Of a stretch of DNA of 64,000 bases, positions 8,562 to 17,848 are shown in pieces. The notes beneath the pieces were generated by a model, which searched no databases, was not told the origin of the DNA, and was given only the letters and a program-made list of their open reading frames with translations. The translations under genes and the position numbers were made by a program. This DNA comes from an uncultured Pseudodesulfovibrio sp. Lineage in GTDB: Bacteria > Desulfobacterota > Desulfovibrionia > Desulfovibrionales > Desulfovibrionaceae. Location of the stretch: the NCBI RefSeq assembly GCF_963675635.1, contig NZ_OY776488.1, forward strand, positions 248,001-312,000, in the 5' to 3' direction. Numbering within the stretch: the stretch's first letter is position 1; each line of letters opens with the position of its first letter.

Positions 8562-10121
8562 ATGAATGATTTCAGTTATGAAAATATGGGATTCTGCTAC
8601 TGGAATGGCGCTTTGGGGCCGTTCAATATTGGTGTTGTCGGTGTCGGAAACGGGCTGAAAGTACTTGTAGACATTATTTATAATGAGCTTTTCAGGGAGT
8701 TCTTGCCGGAGATGAAGCTGCTCGCGGTCAGTCATGAAGGTGAAACCGAGACTGTCCTGCGGGAGCTGGATGGTATTTCCTGTCCTGTTTATGCAACCTG
8801 GGCGGAAATGCTCGACGTACACCCGGAGATTAATCTTGTTGTCCAGATCACGGGCAACCGCAGTACGCGGACTCGCTTGCGGCAATCTCTTCCGGACAGG
8901 GTTTCTCTCATGGATCATCGTGAGTTCGTGTTTCTCTGTGGTCTGCATGACATGGCCCTGGTCAAAAGCAACTACATGAATCATCTGGATCACCAACGCA
9001 TACTGCTGCAATCCATTACGGATGAAATCCGGGAAGATATTTTCCTGCTCGACAAAAAAGGTCTCATTACTGATTTGAATCGAATGGTCTGGCAAAGGGC
9101 GGGTGTGTCGCGAAAGGAACTTCTGGGCAAGCCGTGCTGGCATGCGGCCAGACTGCGTGACGGTTCGGTCTTTTGTAATGAGTTGGATCAGGCATGTCCT
9201 TTTCACGCAACATTGAAAAGCGGGAAAAAAGAAGAGTCGCTGGTGACACGGATCAATGGAAACGGCTTGCTGCAATACTATCGCTTATATGCTTATCCGA
9301 TCTATGACATGAGAGGTAACATGACTCACATAATGGTTATGCACCGGGATATTACGGAGCGGACACATCGTGAAAAATTCCAGCATCAGCGGGACAAGTT
9401 TGCAATAATCGGCGAGATGTCCACATATCTGGCTCATGAGATTCGCAACCCGCTGTTCGCGGTGGGAGGGTTTGCCAACTCCCTGTTGAAGTCCACCAAC
9501 CTCGATGAAAAAGATCGCGAAAAGGCCCAGATTATTGTTGATGAGACCCAGCGGCTGGACCGCATGCTGAGCAACATGCTGAACTTTGCCCGCCCTACGC
9601 GTACTAAGGGAGAGGATGTGGATATCGTGATTGTCTGTCAGGATGTCGCGGAATTAATGTCTGTCGGATACGGTAAACAGGGATATACCATCGAGTTGAA
9701 AGCATCATCGTTGCCACCCGTAAAAGGCGAGGCTGATGCACTCAAGCAATGTCTCGTCAATATTATCAAGAACAGTATCGAAGCCATGCCCGACGGAGGA
9801 TCAATTCTTCTTGATCTGGGATTGGAGAATGGCGAAGTCGTTCTGAAGGTCGTGGATACTGGCGTCGGAATGGTTGAGCAGGAGCTGGGAAAGGTCTTCA
9901 ATCCATTCTATTCGACCAAGGAGGATGGAAATGGTCTCGGGTTGGCCATGATCAAGAAGATTGTGGAAGATTTCGGGGGCGCAGTGGAAATAGCCAGCAA
10001 ACCGGGGCATGGAACAACCGTTTCCATCCGGCTGCTCCCTGTGCTTGATGTGGAGAGTGATTGTGCGGTTGAAGGAGCGGGAACCTCTGCGCAGTCGGAA
10101 CCCGACAGCCTTTCCCAGTAA
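8562..10121 (+). CDS. Histidine kinase with N-terminal Rossmann-like domain and Cys-rich PAS domain
   Basis: A soluble 519-residue kinase. Residues ~20-130 look like a nucleotide-binding fold (GVVGVGNG glycine motif, then alternating strands and helices). A PAS domain (~145-270) carries cysteines at about 192, 205 and 212, in the pattern GKPC...FC......CPFH. HisKA has H292 in STYLAHEIRNPLF; the HATPase domain shows NIIKNSIEAM, DTGVGM, FYSTK and GNGLGLAM. No membrane helix is seen, so it probably reads a cytoplasmic signal: the N-terminal domain could sense a dinucleotide and the Cys-rich PAS could bind metal or sense redox. ACAGGAGTG precedes the start. A strong terminator follows. Confidence 0.9.
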   Translation: MNDFSYENMGFCYWNGALGPFNIGVVGVGNGLKVLVDIIYNELFREFLPEMKLLAVSHEGETETVLRELDGISCPVYATWAEMLDVHPEINLVVQITGNRSTRTRLRQSLPDRVSLMDHREFVFLCGLHDMALVKSNYMNHLDHQRILLQSITDEIREDIFLLDKKGLITDLNRMVWQRAGVSRKELLGKPCWHAARLRDGSVFCNELDQACPFHATLKSGKKEESLVTRINGNGLLQYYRLYAYPIYDMRGNMTHIMVMHRDITERTHREKFQHQRDKFAIIGEMSTYLAHEIRNPLFAVGGFANSLLKSTNLDEKDREKAQIIVDETQRLDRMLSNMLNFARPTRTKGEDVDIVIVCQDVAELMSVGYGKQGYTIELKASSLPPVKGEADALKQCLVNIIKNSIEAMPDGGSILLDLGLENGEVVLKVVDTGVGMVEQELGKVFNPFYSTKEDGNGLGLAMIKKIVEDFGGAVEIASKPGHGTTVSIRLLPVLDVESDCAVEGAGTSAQSEPDSLSQ

Positions 10122-10152
10122 GAAAAGGCATGGCAGCACTATGCATAATTCG

Positions 10153-10183
10153 GCCCCTGCACCATGTGGTGCAGGGGCTTTTT
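10153..10183 (+). terminator. Intrinsic terminator after the kinase gene
   Basis: A perfect 11-bp stem (10153-10163 with 10168-10178) closes on a 4-nt loop and is followed by TTTTT. It lies 31 bases after the kinase stop and ends the first + strand block. Confidence 0.93.
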
Positions 10184-10225
10184 CGGGGCGTTTGTGCGGT
10201 ACCCCGGAGGAAGGGCAGTTCGGAA

Positions 10226-10843
10226 CTATTCCGAAGCTGCCTGTGCCGAGACATAGGGTGTGGGGAAAGGCGGCCCTTCATGTTCATGGGCGCCCAGTGA
10301 GAGTTCCCGTCTGACTTCATCAAGGTCGATGACACGGGGTGCAACCAGTGTGTAACCGGAAGCGTCACACCAATCGTGGTTTGTGGCGAATGTATTGTTG
10401 TAGCGAATTTCATCAAGGATGAAGTAGCCAGTCTCGCCCATAATCCTGTCCCATTGGTGAACCATGAATTCAAATCCTGACGGGTCGAAGGCTTCTTTTG
10501 TCCTCCATTTCCATGAGAACTTACAGAGTTCATTGTCAAAGCCGAGGACACACAGGTATTTGGCCTTGCTGTCCAGATACATCCTGCGTCGTATCTTCAA
10601 TGGATCGGCTGTGATTGTATTCGTGTCGAAGGCAACGGGGTTGCCGTCCACTGTTACTTGAATATGGCATTCTTCATCAATGCGCATACCCCACGTCGCA
10701 GTGTTTCCCTTGCGCCACCATTCCAGAGCTTTCATGGTGTACACGTCCGATCCGTGCTTATTGATGAGGCTCGCAGTTTTTTGGGATATTGGATGCAAAG
10801 CAAGATCACAGGAATGACCGTGTACTGTAAAAATGATTTCCAT
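10226..10843 (-). CDS. Hypothetical protein (205 aa)
   Basis: A cytoplasmic protein of 205 residues with no signal peptide or membrane helix and no recognised family. It is rich in Trp, His and charged residues; its C-terminal third (DLDEVRRELSLGAHEHEG) is polar. A strong AAGGAG lies about 8 bases upstream of the start, and it runs opposite to both neighbours, so it is a monocistronic gene. Base composition does not differ obviously from the neighbours. Its existence is well supported; its function is unknown. Confidence 0.7.
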   Translation of the reverse strand: MEIIFTVHGHSCDLALHPISQKTASLINKHGSDVYTMKALEWWRKGNTATWGMRIDEECHIQVTVDGNPVAFDTNTITADPLKIRRRMYLDSKAKYLCVLGFDNELCKFSWKWRTKEAFDPSGFEFMVHQWDRIMGETGYFILDEIRYNNTFATNHDWCDASGYTLVAPRVIDLDEVRRELSLGAHEHEGPPFPTPYVSAQAASE

Positions 10844-11414
10844 TATGAATTCTCCTTGTCGGTGGATTAATTTTCAACAATATCCTCCAGAGTTTGCACA
10901 GGACGTGCCTCATATTTAAAGGATATGACTTTGCACATCATAGCTAGTTGAATATATTACATGATATTTGATGAGAAAAATGGATGCGGCAGAGAGGCTT
11001 CTTCTAAGCCGAGTCTGAAAGCGCGATATTGCGAGATGCTTGCCAGGTTTTGCACACTGACTTTCGTGTAAGTAGTGTCATTTGATTGCGCCTTGAACCA
11101 AGGCACGGCAATAGGATCGGAAGGCTGCCGGAAAGCCGGGGCATATGGCATTTAATGTGCATTGTTTTGAGAGGGACGGCGCATGATTCGTCGCTTCTGT
11201 TGACGCGATTTGAAGGGAAGCGTATATTGTGCCCGTTTGAGCATGATGCCATGTATCTTGTTGAAAAATGGAAAGGATCAGTGTCGTAAATCCTAATGGA
11301 TTGTTGGGGCTTTAATTATGTCGCGCACAGCATAATTCTATGTAATAAGTCCGATGAAGTTGTGTTTAACTGTGGATGCAATGCCAGGATTAACTGTTCT
11401 GAATGAGAAGGTTC
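10844..11414. other. Intergenic region, ~570 bp, no gene seen
   Basis: A divergent spacer between the hypothetical gene and the molybdenum operon. It is more AT-rich than the flanks and holds only short frames without ribosome-binding sites or recognisable products. No tRNA, terminator or long repeat was found. Its length suggests room for several regulatory sites upstream of the mop promoter. Confidence 0.4.
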
Positions 11415-11504
11415 TGTCAGGCATTAGGCCTGAATAGATATAATAATAAAAGCCTCTGGGTGATGGCGGCGCCTGCCCCTGATGGAATATGGAGTTTGTT
11501 GCTG
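11415..11504 (+). promoter_or_regulatory. Promoter and leader of the molybdenum operon
   Basis: A perfect TATAAT is at 11439-11444. The -35 region is weak (TGTCAG at 11415-11420, 18-bp spacing), which suggests an activator is needed. A start near 11451 would give a ~54-nt leader holding a GC-rich segment (GGCGGCGCC around 11465-11473) and the GGAG ribosome-binding site at 11491-11494. Confidence 0.5.
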
Positions 11505-12521
11505 ATGAAAACCGTTCACGTTCACGACGCTGTCGGCATGGTGCTGTGCCATGACATGACGAAGATTGTTCCCGGAGAAACCAAGGGTCCCGCCTTCAAG
11601 AAGGGACATGTGATTGCAGAGAGCGATATCCCCGCGCTTCTGGAAATTGGCAAGGAGCATATTTATGTGCTCAATCTGGAAAAGGGGAGTATCCATGAGA
11701 ATGAGGCGGCGGAGCGCATTTCAAAGGCCGCTGTCGGACCCGGTATCACGCTTTCTGAAGTCAGTGAGGGTCGTATAAATTTTGAGGCTTCACCCGGTCT
11801 GCTCGATGTAAACATCGAGGCCCTGAATCGTATTAATTCCATCGAAGAAGTCGTACTCGCAACCATGCATAATGGTCAGCAGGTGACACAGGCGCGTCCT
11901 GTGGCCGGTACTCGTGTGGTTCCGTTGGTTATCGATGAGAAAAAGATAGAGCAGGTTGAGGCCATCTGTGCCGAATATCCATACGTGGTCGGCATCCGTC
12001 CCTTCAAACATCACAATGTCGGACTCGTCACCACCGGCAGCGAAGTGTTCCATGGACGTATTACGGACAAGTTCGGTCCGGTCATCCGCAAAAAGTTTTC
12101 AAAACTCGGTTCCACGGTCATGGATCAGCGTTTGACCTCTGATGATCCGTCCATGACCCGCGATGCCATTCTGGCCTTCATGGCTGAAGGTGCCGAGATG
12201 GTGGTGGTCACGGGCGGCATGTCCGTTGACCCGGACGACCAGACTCCCACGGCTATTCGTGCCACAGGGGCTGAGGTTATAACGTATGGCTCACCTACAT
12301 TCCCGGGCGTCATGTTCATGATCGCCATGTTGGACGGTCTGCCTATTCTTGGTTTGCCCGGGTGCGTTATGTACTACCGGGCATCAATTTTTGATCTTGT
12401 GGTGCCTCGCCTGCTGGCCGGCGAAGAAATCACCCGTGAAGACATTGTAGCTTTGGGGCATGGCGGTTTTTGTGCGGCCTGCGACGTCTGTCGCTATCCA
12501 ATTTGCCCCTTTGGAAAATAG
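11505..12521 (+). CDS. Molybdopterin-binding (MoeA/MogA-like) protein
   Basis: A 338-residue protein. Its second half is a MoCF-biosynthesis (molybdopterin-binding) domain, with TTGSEV, a Ser/Asp-rich SDDPSM stretch and VVVTGGMSVDPDDQTP matching the ligand loops of MogA/MoeA. The first half resembles the short N-terminal module of stand-alone molybdopterin-binding proteins. The C-terminus has four cysteines (CAACDVCRYPIC) that could bind metal. The start at 11505 is chosen because MKTVHVHDAVG is the usual beginning of this family and GGAG lies 10 bases upstream; an in-frame ATG at 11403 lies upstream of the promoter. It precedes mop by 67 bases and probably handles molybdopterin or molybdenum insertion for Mop. 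Confidence 0.85.
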   Translation: MKTVHVHDAVGMVLCHDMTKIVPGETKGPAFKKGHVIAESDIPALLEIGKEHIYVLNLEKGSIHENEAAERISKAAVGPGITLSEVSEGRINFEASPGLLDVNIEALNRINSIEEVVLATMHNGQQVTQARPVAGTRVVPLVIDEKKIEQVEAICAEYPYVVGIRPFKHHNVGLVTTGSEVFHGRITDKFGPVIRKKFSKLGSTVMDQRLTSDDPSMTRDAILAFMAEGAEMVVVTGGMSVDPDDQTPTAIRATGAEVITYGSPTFPGVMFMIAMLDGLPILGLPGCVMYYRASIFDLVVPRLLAGEEITREDIVALGHGGFCAACDVCRYPICPFGK

Positions 12522-12588
12522 GTGCTTATCCCTCCGCCACTCGGCGGCGTGAACCTGCGACAGTTACACACCAAGGAGGAATACTGTC

Positions 12589-15306
12589 ATGATTAAATTG
12601 AACCTCACCGTGAATGGTGCTCCCAAACAGGTGATTTGCGAAAAGGACGACAAACTTTCGTCGATCCTGCGTGAAAGCCTCGGGCTTACCAGCGTGAAAA
12701 TCGGTTGTGGAACCGGACAATGCGGTAGCTGTTCCGTTATCGTCGATGACAAGCTGGTCCGCTCCTGTTCCATGAAAATGAGCAGGGTCAAGGACGGCGC
12801 AACCATTTTGACTACCGAGGGTATTGGTACTCCCGACAATCTGCATCCCATCCAGATGTCCTGGATAGCCAACGGTGGCGCTCAGTGCGGTTTCTGCACC
12901 CCGGGCTTCATTGTCTCCTCGTATGCCCTGTTGCTGGCTAATCCCAGTCCGACTCGTGAAGATATCCGCGATTGGTTCCAGAAATATCGCAACGCCTGCC
13001 GTTGCACTGGTTACAAGCAATTGGTCGACTCCGTCATGGACGCCGCCGCTGTTATGCGCGGTGACATGACCATGGATGAGCTGGCATTCCAGATTCCCGA
13101 AGATGGGCGTATCTGGGGCACCAAGTATCCCCGTCCGACCGCCGTGGCCAAGGTCACCGGCACGTTGGACTACGGTGCAGACCTCGGTATCAAGATGCCC
13201 GAAGGTACGCTCAAGTGCGCTTTGGTTCAGGCCGAAGTCTCGCATGCGAAGATCCTGTCCATCGACACTACCGAAGCCGAAGCCATGCCCGGTGTGGTCA
13301 AGGTCGTCACGCACAAGGATGTCAAAGGCAAAAACCGCATAACGGGTCTGATCACCTTCCCCACCAACAAGGGTGACGGCTGGGATCGTCCCATTCTGTG
13401 CGATGAAAAGGTCTTCCAGTACGGTGACGCCATCGCTATCGTCTGCGCTGATACCGAAAAGAATGCCAAGGCGGCTGCCGCCAAGGTCAAAGTCGAGCTG
13501 GAGCGCCTGCCCGAGTACATGAGCGCACCTGCCGCCATGGCTGACGACGCCATTGAGATTCATCCCGGCACGCCTAACGTCTATTATATCCAGAAGATTG
13601 CCAAGGGCGAGGAAACTGCTCCTATTTTCGATAAGGCCGATGTGGTTGTCGAGGGTGATTATTTCACTACCCGCCAGCCCCACATGCCCATCGAGCCGGA
13701 TGTCGGATTCGCTTATCTGGATGACGACGGCAAACTGTGCATCCATTCCAAATCCATCGGTCTGCATCTGCATTTGTATATGATCGCTCCCGGCCTCGGT
13801 GTTGAGCCTGAGAACCTGGTCATGGTGCAGAATCCCACCGGCGGTACGTTCGGTTACAAGTTCTCCCCGACTATGGAAGCCTTGGTCGGTGCTGCCTGTC
13901 TGGCTACCGGCAAGCCGGTCTTCCTGTGCTATGACTGGTATCAGCAGCAGACCTACACTGGTAAGCGTTCGCCTCAGTTCACCTCCGTACGTATGGCGGC
14001 GAGCAAGGACGGCAAGCTGCTCGGCATGGAAACCGACTGGACTGTCGACCATGGTCCATACTCCGAGTTCGGTGATCTGCTGACCCTGCGCGGCGCCCAG
14101 TTCATCGGTGCCGGGTACAATATCGACAATATTCGCGGCGAAGGCCGGACTGTCTGCACCAACCATGCATGGGGTGCCGCTTTCCGTGGTTACGGCGGAC
14201 CTGAAGCCGAATTCCCCTCTGAGACACTGATGGATGAACTGGCTGAAAAGCTCGGTATGGACCCCTTGGAGCTTCGCTACAAGAACATATATCGTGAAGG
14301 TTCCACGACTCCCACGGGTTGTGATCCCGAGGTGTATTCCCTGCCTGAGATGTTCGACATTCTTCGTCCCAAGTACGAGGAAGCCAAGAAAAAGACTGCC
14401 GCCAACTCCACCGCTGAAATCAAACGCGGTGTGGGTATCGCCCTTGGTGTATACGGCTCCGGTCTTGACGGCCCGGACACCGCTGAAGCAGATGTTCGCC
14501 TGAACGAAGACGGCACTGTGACGGTCCTGACCTGTTGGCATGACCATGGACAGGGCGCCGACATGGGCGTGCTGGGTACAGCGCATGAATCCCTGCGTCC
14601 TCTGGGCCTTGCCCCTGACCAGATTCATTTGATCCTGAATGACACCCGCTACTGCCCCAACGGCGGTCCGGCTGGTGGCTCCCGCTCTCAGGTTGTTGTA
14701 GGCAACTCCATCAAGGTCGGCTGCGAAATGCTGATGAGCGCCATGCTCAAGCCTGACGGGTCCTATCGCACTTATCAGGAAATGATTGATGAGAACATTG
14801 ACCCTGTCCAGCATGGCAAGTGGACCGCTCCGGCCAATGATTGTGATGAAAACGGTCAGGGCAAACCCTTTGCCTGTTACATGTATGGTCTGTGCATGGC
14901 CGAAGTGGCCGTTGAAATCGCCACTGGTCAGACCACGGTTGAGAAGATCACCTTCATTGCCGACATCGGCAAGGTCAACAACGTCCTGGTCGTTGATGGC
15001 CAGATCTACGGCGGTGTTGCCCAGGGTATCGGTCTGGCCCTGTCTGAAGATTATGAGGACATCAAGAAGCACTCCACCATGAAGGGTGCCGGATTCCCGT
15101 ACATCAAGCAGATTCCGGACGATATCGAGATCATCTATGTCGAGACTCCGCGTCCTGACGGTCCGCATGGCGCCTCCGGCGTTGGCGAAGTCCCGCTGTG
15201 TTCTCCGCATCCGGCGATCCTCAACGGTATCTATAACGCATGCGGTGTCCGCATCCGTGAGCTGCCCGCTTTGCCTGAAAAGGTGCTGGCCGGTTTGAAA
15301 GGTTAA
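12589..15306 (+). CDS. mop: Molybdenum aldehyde oxidoreductase
   Basis: A 905-residue xanthine-oxidase-family enzyme that oxidises aldehydes to carboxylic acids with a molybdopterin cytosine dinucleotide cofactor. The N-terminal plant-type [2Fe-2S] domain has C40, C45, C48 and C60; the second cluster has C100, C103, C137 and C139. These are the same positions as in D. gigas MOP (907 aa). The molybdopterin domains follow, with GGTFGYK, FRGYGGPEA and the catalytic Glu at E867 in GASGVGEVPL (E869 in D. gigas). There is no FAD domain, as in D. gigas. AAGGAGGAA gives a very strong ribosome-binding site, and codon use is more biased than in the neighbours, consistent with high expression. A terminator follows, so the accessory genes downstream may be expressed at a lower level. 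Confidence 0.97.
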   Translation: MIKLNLTVNGAPKQVICEKDDKLSSILRESLGLTSVKIGCGTGQCGSCSVIVDDKLVRSCSMKMSRVKDGATILTTEGIGTPDNLHPIQMSWIANGGAQCGFCTPGFIVSSYALLLANPSPTREDIRDWFQKYRNACRCTGYKQLVDSVMDAAAVMRGDMTMDELAFQIPEDGRIWGTKYPRPTAVAKVTGTLDYGADLGIKMPEGTLKCALVQAEVSHAKILSIDTTEAEAMPGVVKVVTHKDVKGKNRITGLITFPTNKGDGWDRPILCDEKVFQYGDAIAIVCADTEKNAKAAAAKVKVELERLPEYMSAPAAMADDAIEIHPGTPNVYYIQKIAKGEETAPIFDKADVVVEGDYFTTRQPHMPIEPDVGFAYLDDDGKLCIHSKSIGLHLHLYMIAPGLGVEPENLVMVQNPTGGTFGYKFSPTMEALVGAACLATGKPVFLCYDWYQQQTYTGKRSPQFTSVRMAASKDGKLLGMETDWTVDHGPYSEFGDLLTLRGAQFIGAGYNIDNIRGEGRTVCTNHAWGAAFRGYGGPEAEFPSETLMDELAEKLGMDPLELRYKNIYREGSTTPTGCDPEVYSLPEMFDILRPKYEEAKKKTAANSTAEIKRGVGIALGVYGSGLDGPDTAEADVRLNEDGTVTVLTCWHDHGQGADMGVLGTAHESLRPLGLAPDQIHLILNDTRYCPNGGPAGGSRSQVVVGNSIKVGCEMLMSAMLKPDGSYRTYQEMIDENIDPVQHGKWTAPANDCDENGQGKPFACYMYGLCMAEVAVEIATGQTTVEKITFIADIGKVNNVLVVDGQIYGGVAQGIGLALSEDYEDIKKHSTMKGAGFPYIKQIPDDIEIIYVETPRPDGPHGASGVGEVPLCSPHPAILNGIYNACGVRIRELPALPEKVLAGLKG

Positions 15307-15321
15307 TTCGTAACATCAAAC

Positions 15322-15359
15322 AGGAGCGGTCTTTGCTTCGGCATGGACCGCTCCTTTTA
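15322..15359 (+). terminator. Terminator (possibly leaky) after mop
   Basis: A 10-bp stem (15322-15331 with 15346-15355) with a 14-nt loop is followed by a short T-run. The next gene starts only 23 bases later in the same direction, so partial read-through is likely. Confidence 0.8.
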
Positions 15360-15381
15360 GTTGAGAGACATCGGGGCGATT

Positions 15382-17634
15382 ATGGAACAGGCTGATCTGA
15401 GAAAATTGGAAAGCAGGTGTATCCAGGAGGAAGCGCCCAAATGCGTTGCTGCCTGTCCTTTACATGTTGATGCGCGCACGTTTTGTTCTCTCGTGGCGCA
15501 ACGTCGCTGGGACAAGGCGTGGCAGGTGCTTGCCAAGACCATGCCGTTGCCCGGTGTGCTGGCGCGGTTGTGTGACGGGCTCTGCAAAGTCGATTGTGTG
15601 CGCAAGGACGCCGGTGGCGCCATTGAAATGGGACTGCTGGAGAGATTCTGCGCCGAGAACGCCAAGCCTGTGGCCCCGCCCCGGCCTTTACCTTCACGCG
15701 GCAAGTCCGTGGCTGTCCTCGGCGGCGGCATGATCGGCCTGTGTGGCGCATGGGAAATGGCGCGCAGAGGTTTTGATGTCTCTCTCCATTGTGCGGTATT
15801 GGGCGAAGGGTTACCCGAACTCCCCGAAGGCGTGCTCGATAAGGAGCTGGCGAGCCTTGAAAAACTGGGAGTCGTCATTCACAGCGGCGAGAATTTGACT
15901 CCTGAAATCTTGACTTCACTCATTGCCGAGAAGGACGCCGTCTTCATTGATTCGGCCTCTATACCCTCCGAGTGCACCGTGGACTGTGACGACCCGGATT
16001 CATTGACGCTGGGGACGACCCGGATCGGTGTCTTTGCCAGCCGTGCCGATGAACATTCTGCTGTTTTGCAGGCTGCTGCCGGTCGTCGCGCCGCCAATTC
16101 CATCGAGCGGTTCACGCAGGGGGTATCCATGGTCACAGGTCGTGAGCTGGAAGGGCCGTACGCATCCCGGCTGTTTACCAGCCTGGATACAATCGATTCG
16201 GTCCCGCCTGTTGCAAGTGTTGACGGGTACTCCGAAGAGGATGCGCGTGATGAGGCGAAACGGTGCATCCAGTGCGAATGCCTTGAGTGCGTGAAAGGGT
16301 GCGAATACCTGCGGCATTACAAATACTATCCCAAGGTATACGCCCGACAGATTTACAACAATGAATCCATTGTCATGGGAACGCGGCAGGCCAACACCAT
16401 GATCAATTCCTGCACGTTGTGCGGACAGTGCGAAGTCCTGTGCCCTGAAGATTTTTCCATGGCCGACGTGTGCCTCGAAGCACGGCAGAATCTGGTCGAG
16501 CGGGGGAATATGCCGCCGTCCGCCCATGAGTTCGCCTTGCGCGACATGACTTTTGCCGATGGTGAGAGATGCGCGATGCACCGCCATGCTCCCGGTCAAT
16601 CCTCCAGTGAATATCTGTTTTTCCCGGGCTGTCAGTTGACGGCATCCGATCCTGACGGCGTGGAAGCGGCCTACGCCGACCTGCGTGATCGACTCGGCAG
16701 TGTCGGGTTGATGCTCCATTGTTGCGGCGCACCCGCTGAATGGTCCGGGCGCCGTACCATGTTTGAGGAATCCATGGCTGTGCTCAAGGGTAAATGGGAG
16801 AGTCTGGGCAGCCCGCGAATTATCGCGGCTTGTCCCACCTGCCTCAAGACATTACGCCAGGGGTTGCCCGATGCCGAGATCGTTTCTCATTGGTCTATTC
16901 TCCGGGCAATCGGTTTGCCTTCCGGGGTGATTCCGAAGGAGTGTACGTTGGCAGTCAACGATCCCTGTGCTGCCAGACATGACGCCATACTGCGCGAAGA
17001 CGTCAGGGTCTTGTTGGATCAGTTACAGGTGGTTATGACCGAGCCGGAATATAACGGCGAGATTGCTCATTGCTGCGGCTACGGTGGTCTGTTGTCCGAG
17101 GCTAATCCGCAACTCGGCATGGCTGTTGCGGAAGTTCGCGCCAGAGGGGCGGACGAGGATTTTGTCACGTACTGCATCATGTGCCGTGACATGATCGTCA
17201 AAACCGGCAAACGGGCGATACACGTCTATGATCTGCTCTATTCGAATCAGGATGATCCCGGTTCGCGGCCTTCGCCCGGATATTCGGCGCGGCGTGAGAA
17301 CCGTGTCCGCCTTCGAGAACGACTGCTGCGCGACCAGTGGCGGCAGGATGAAACACACGCTGCCGAACCGTATGAGGCCATTGAGTTTGCTATGACGGAT
17401 CATGCCGCACGCATCATGGAAGAGCGGCGTATCCTGAAAAGCGACGTGCAGAAGGTTCTGCTTCAGGCTCGGGAGTCCGGCAAACGACTCGTCAACAGTG
17501 ACACAGGGCATTTTCTTGCGTCATTCAGGCCTGTGGTCGTGACTTACTGGGTCGAATATGAACCTAAAGACGACGGTTTCCTCGTGCATAACGCATGGTG
17601 CCACCGAATGAAGATACGGGGGGCGCAGTCATGA
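15382..17634 (+). CDS. Dicluster-binding flavoprotein-like / CCG-domain electron-transfer protein, mop partner
   Basis: A 750-residue multidomain protein. Residues ~10-90 form a GltD-type dicluster region (APKCVAACPLHVD, then LCDGLCKVDC). Residues ~107-265 form a shortened pyridine-nucleotide oxidoreductase fold with VLGGGMIGL; the usual FAD-binding Gly-Asp near GRRAANSIERF is degenerate (VFASRADEHS). Two more Cys clusters follow (CIQCECLECVKGC; CTLCGQCEVLCP), then two CCG modules of heterodisulfide-reductase type (FFPGC...HCCG and CCGYGG). A ~100-residue C-terminal domain with VVVTYWVEY and HRMKI is fused at the end. It matches the family NCBI names a pyridine nucleotide-disulfide oxidoreductase/dicluster-binding protein, found next to mop (recalled). 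Likely role: electron transfer with Mop. ATG 15382 is preferred over an upstream TTG. Confidence 0.85.
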   Translation: MEQADLRKLESRCIQEEAPKCVAACPLHVDARTFCSLVAQRRWDKAWQVLAKTMPLPGVLARLCDGLCKVDCVRKDAGGAIEMGLLERFCAENAKPVAPPRPLPSRGKSVAVLGGGMIGLCGAWEMARRGFDVSLHCAVLGEGLPELPEGVLDKELASLEKLGVVIHSGENLTPEILTSLIAEKDAVFIDSASIPSECTVDCDDPDSLTLGTTRIGVFASRADEHSAVLQAAAGRRAANSIERFTQGVSMVTGRELEGPYASRLFTSLDTIDSVPPVASVDGYSEEDARDEAKRCIQCECLECVKGCEYLRHYKYYPKVYARQIYNNESIVMGTRQANTMINSCTLCGQCEVLCPEDFSMADVCLEARQNLVERGNMPPSAHEFALRDMTFADGERCAMHRHAPGQSSSEYLFFPGCQLTASDPDGVEAAYADLRDRLGSVGLMLHCCGAPAEWSGRRTMFEESMAVLKGKWESLGSPRIIAACPTCLKTLRQGLPDAEIVSHWSILRAIGLPSGVIPKECTLAVNDPCAARHDAILREDVRVLLDQLQVVMTEPEYNGEIAHCCGYGGLLSEANPQLGMAVAEVRARGADEDFVTYCIMCRDMIVKTGKRAIHVYDLLYSNQDDPGSRPSPGYSARRENRVRLRERLLRDQWRQDETHAAEPYEAIEFAMTDHAARIMEERRILKSDVQKVLLQARESGKRLVNSDTGHFLASFRPVVVTYWVEYEPKDDGFLVHNAWCHRMKIRGAQS

Positions 17635-17846
17635 GTGTTATCAGAGTGCCGGAAGCGGATGTCACAGGATGGAAGTGTGCGGCCTGTGACAAGGAACTGA
17701 CCATGGCTCCGGTGGAATTGGAATATCTCGATTCATTGTTCAATGTGGAACTGCCGACCTGCCCGTCGTGCGGGTTCGTGTTCATCCCTGAAGGGTTGGC
17801 GCTTGGCAAGATGAATCAGGTCGAGCATCTGCTGGAGGACAAGTAG
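17631..17846 (+). CDS. Small double-CxxC redox/zinc protein, DVU_1557-like
   Basis: A 71-residue protein with two CxxC pairs (CAAC and CPSC) about 30 residues apart, as in rubredoxin-like or zinc-ribbon folds. It starts in an ATGA overlap with the upstream gene, and a G-rich ribosome-binding site is at 17618-17624; an ATG 36 bases earlier would lack one. It corresponds in position and size to the DVU_1557-type small redox protein of mop clusters (recalled). An electron carrier or metal chaperone for the Mop maturation set is the likely role. Confidence 0.75.
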   Translation: MSVIRVPEADVTGWKCAACDKELTMAPVELEYLDSLFNVELPTCPSCGFVFIPEGLALGKMNQVEHLLEDK

Positions 17847-17848
17847 CC

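Noticed and set aside
11445-11504. Molybdenum-cofactor riboswitch in the leader of the mop operon
   Set aside because: The leader is only ~54 nt and I could not fit the conserved core; a GC-rich segment alone is not enough.
12526-15210. A very long open frame (894 codons) on the minus strand opposite mop
   Set aside because: It is a shadow of the strongly biased codon use of mop; its translation resembles no protein and it lacks a ribosome-binding site, while mop itself is certain.
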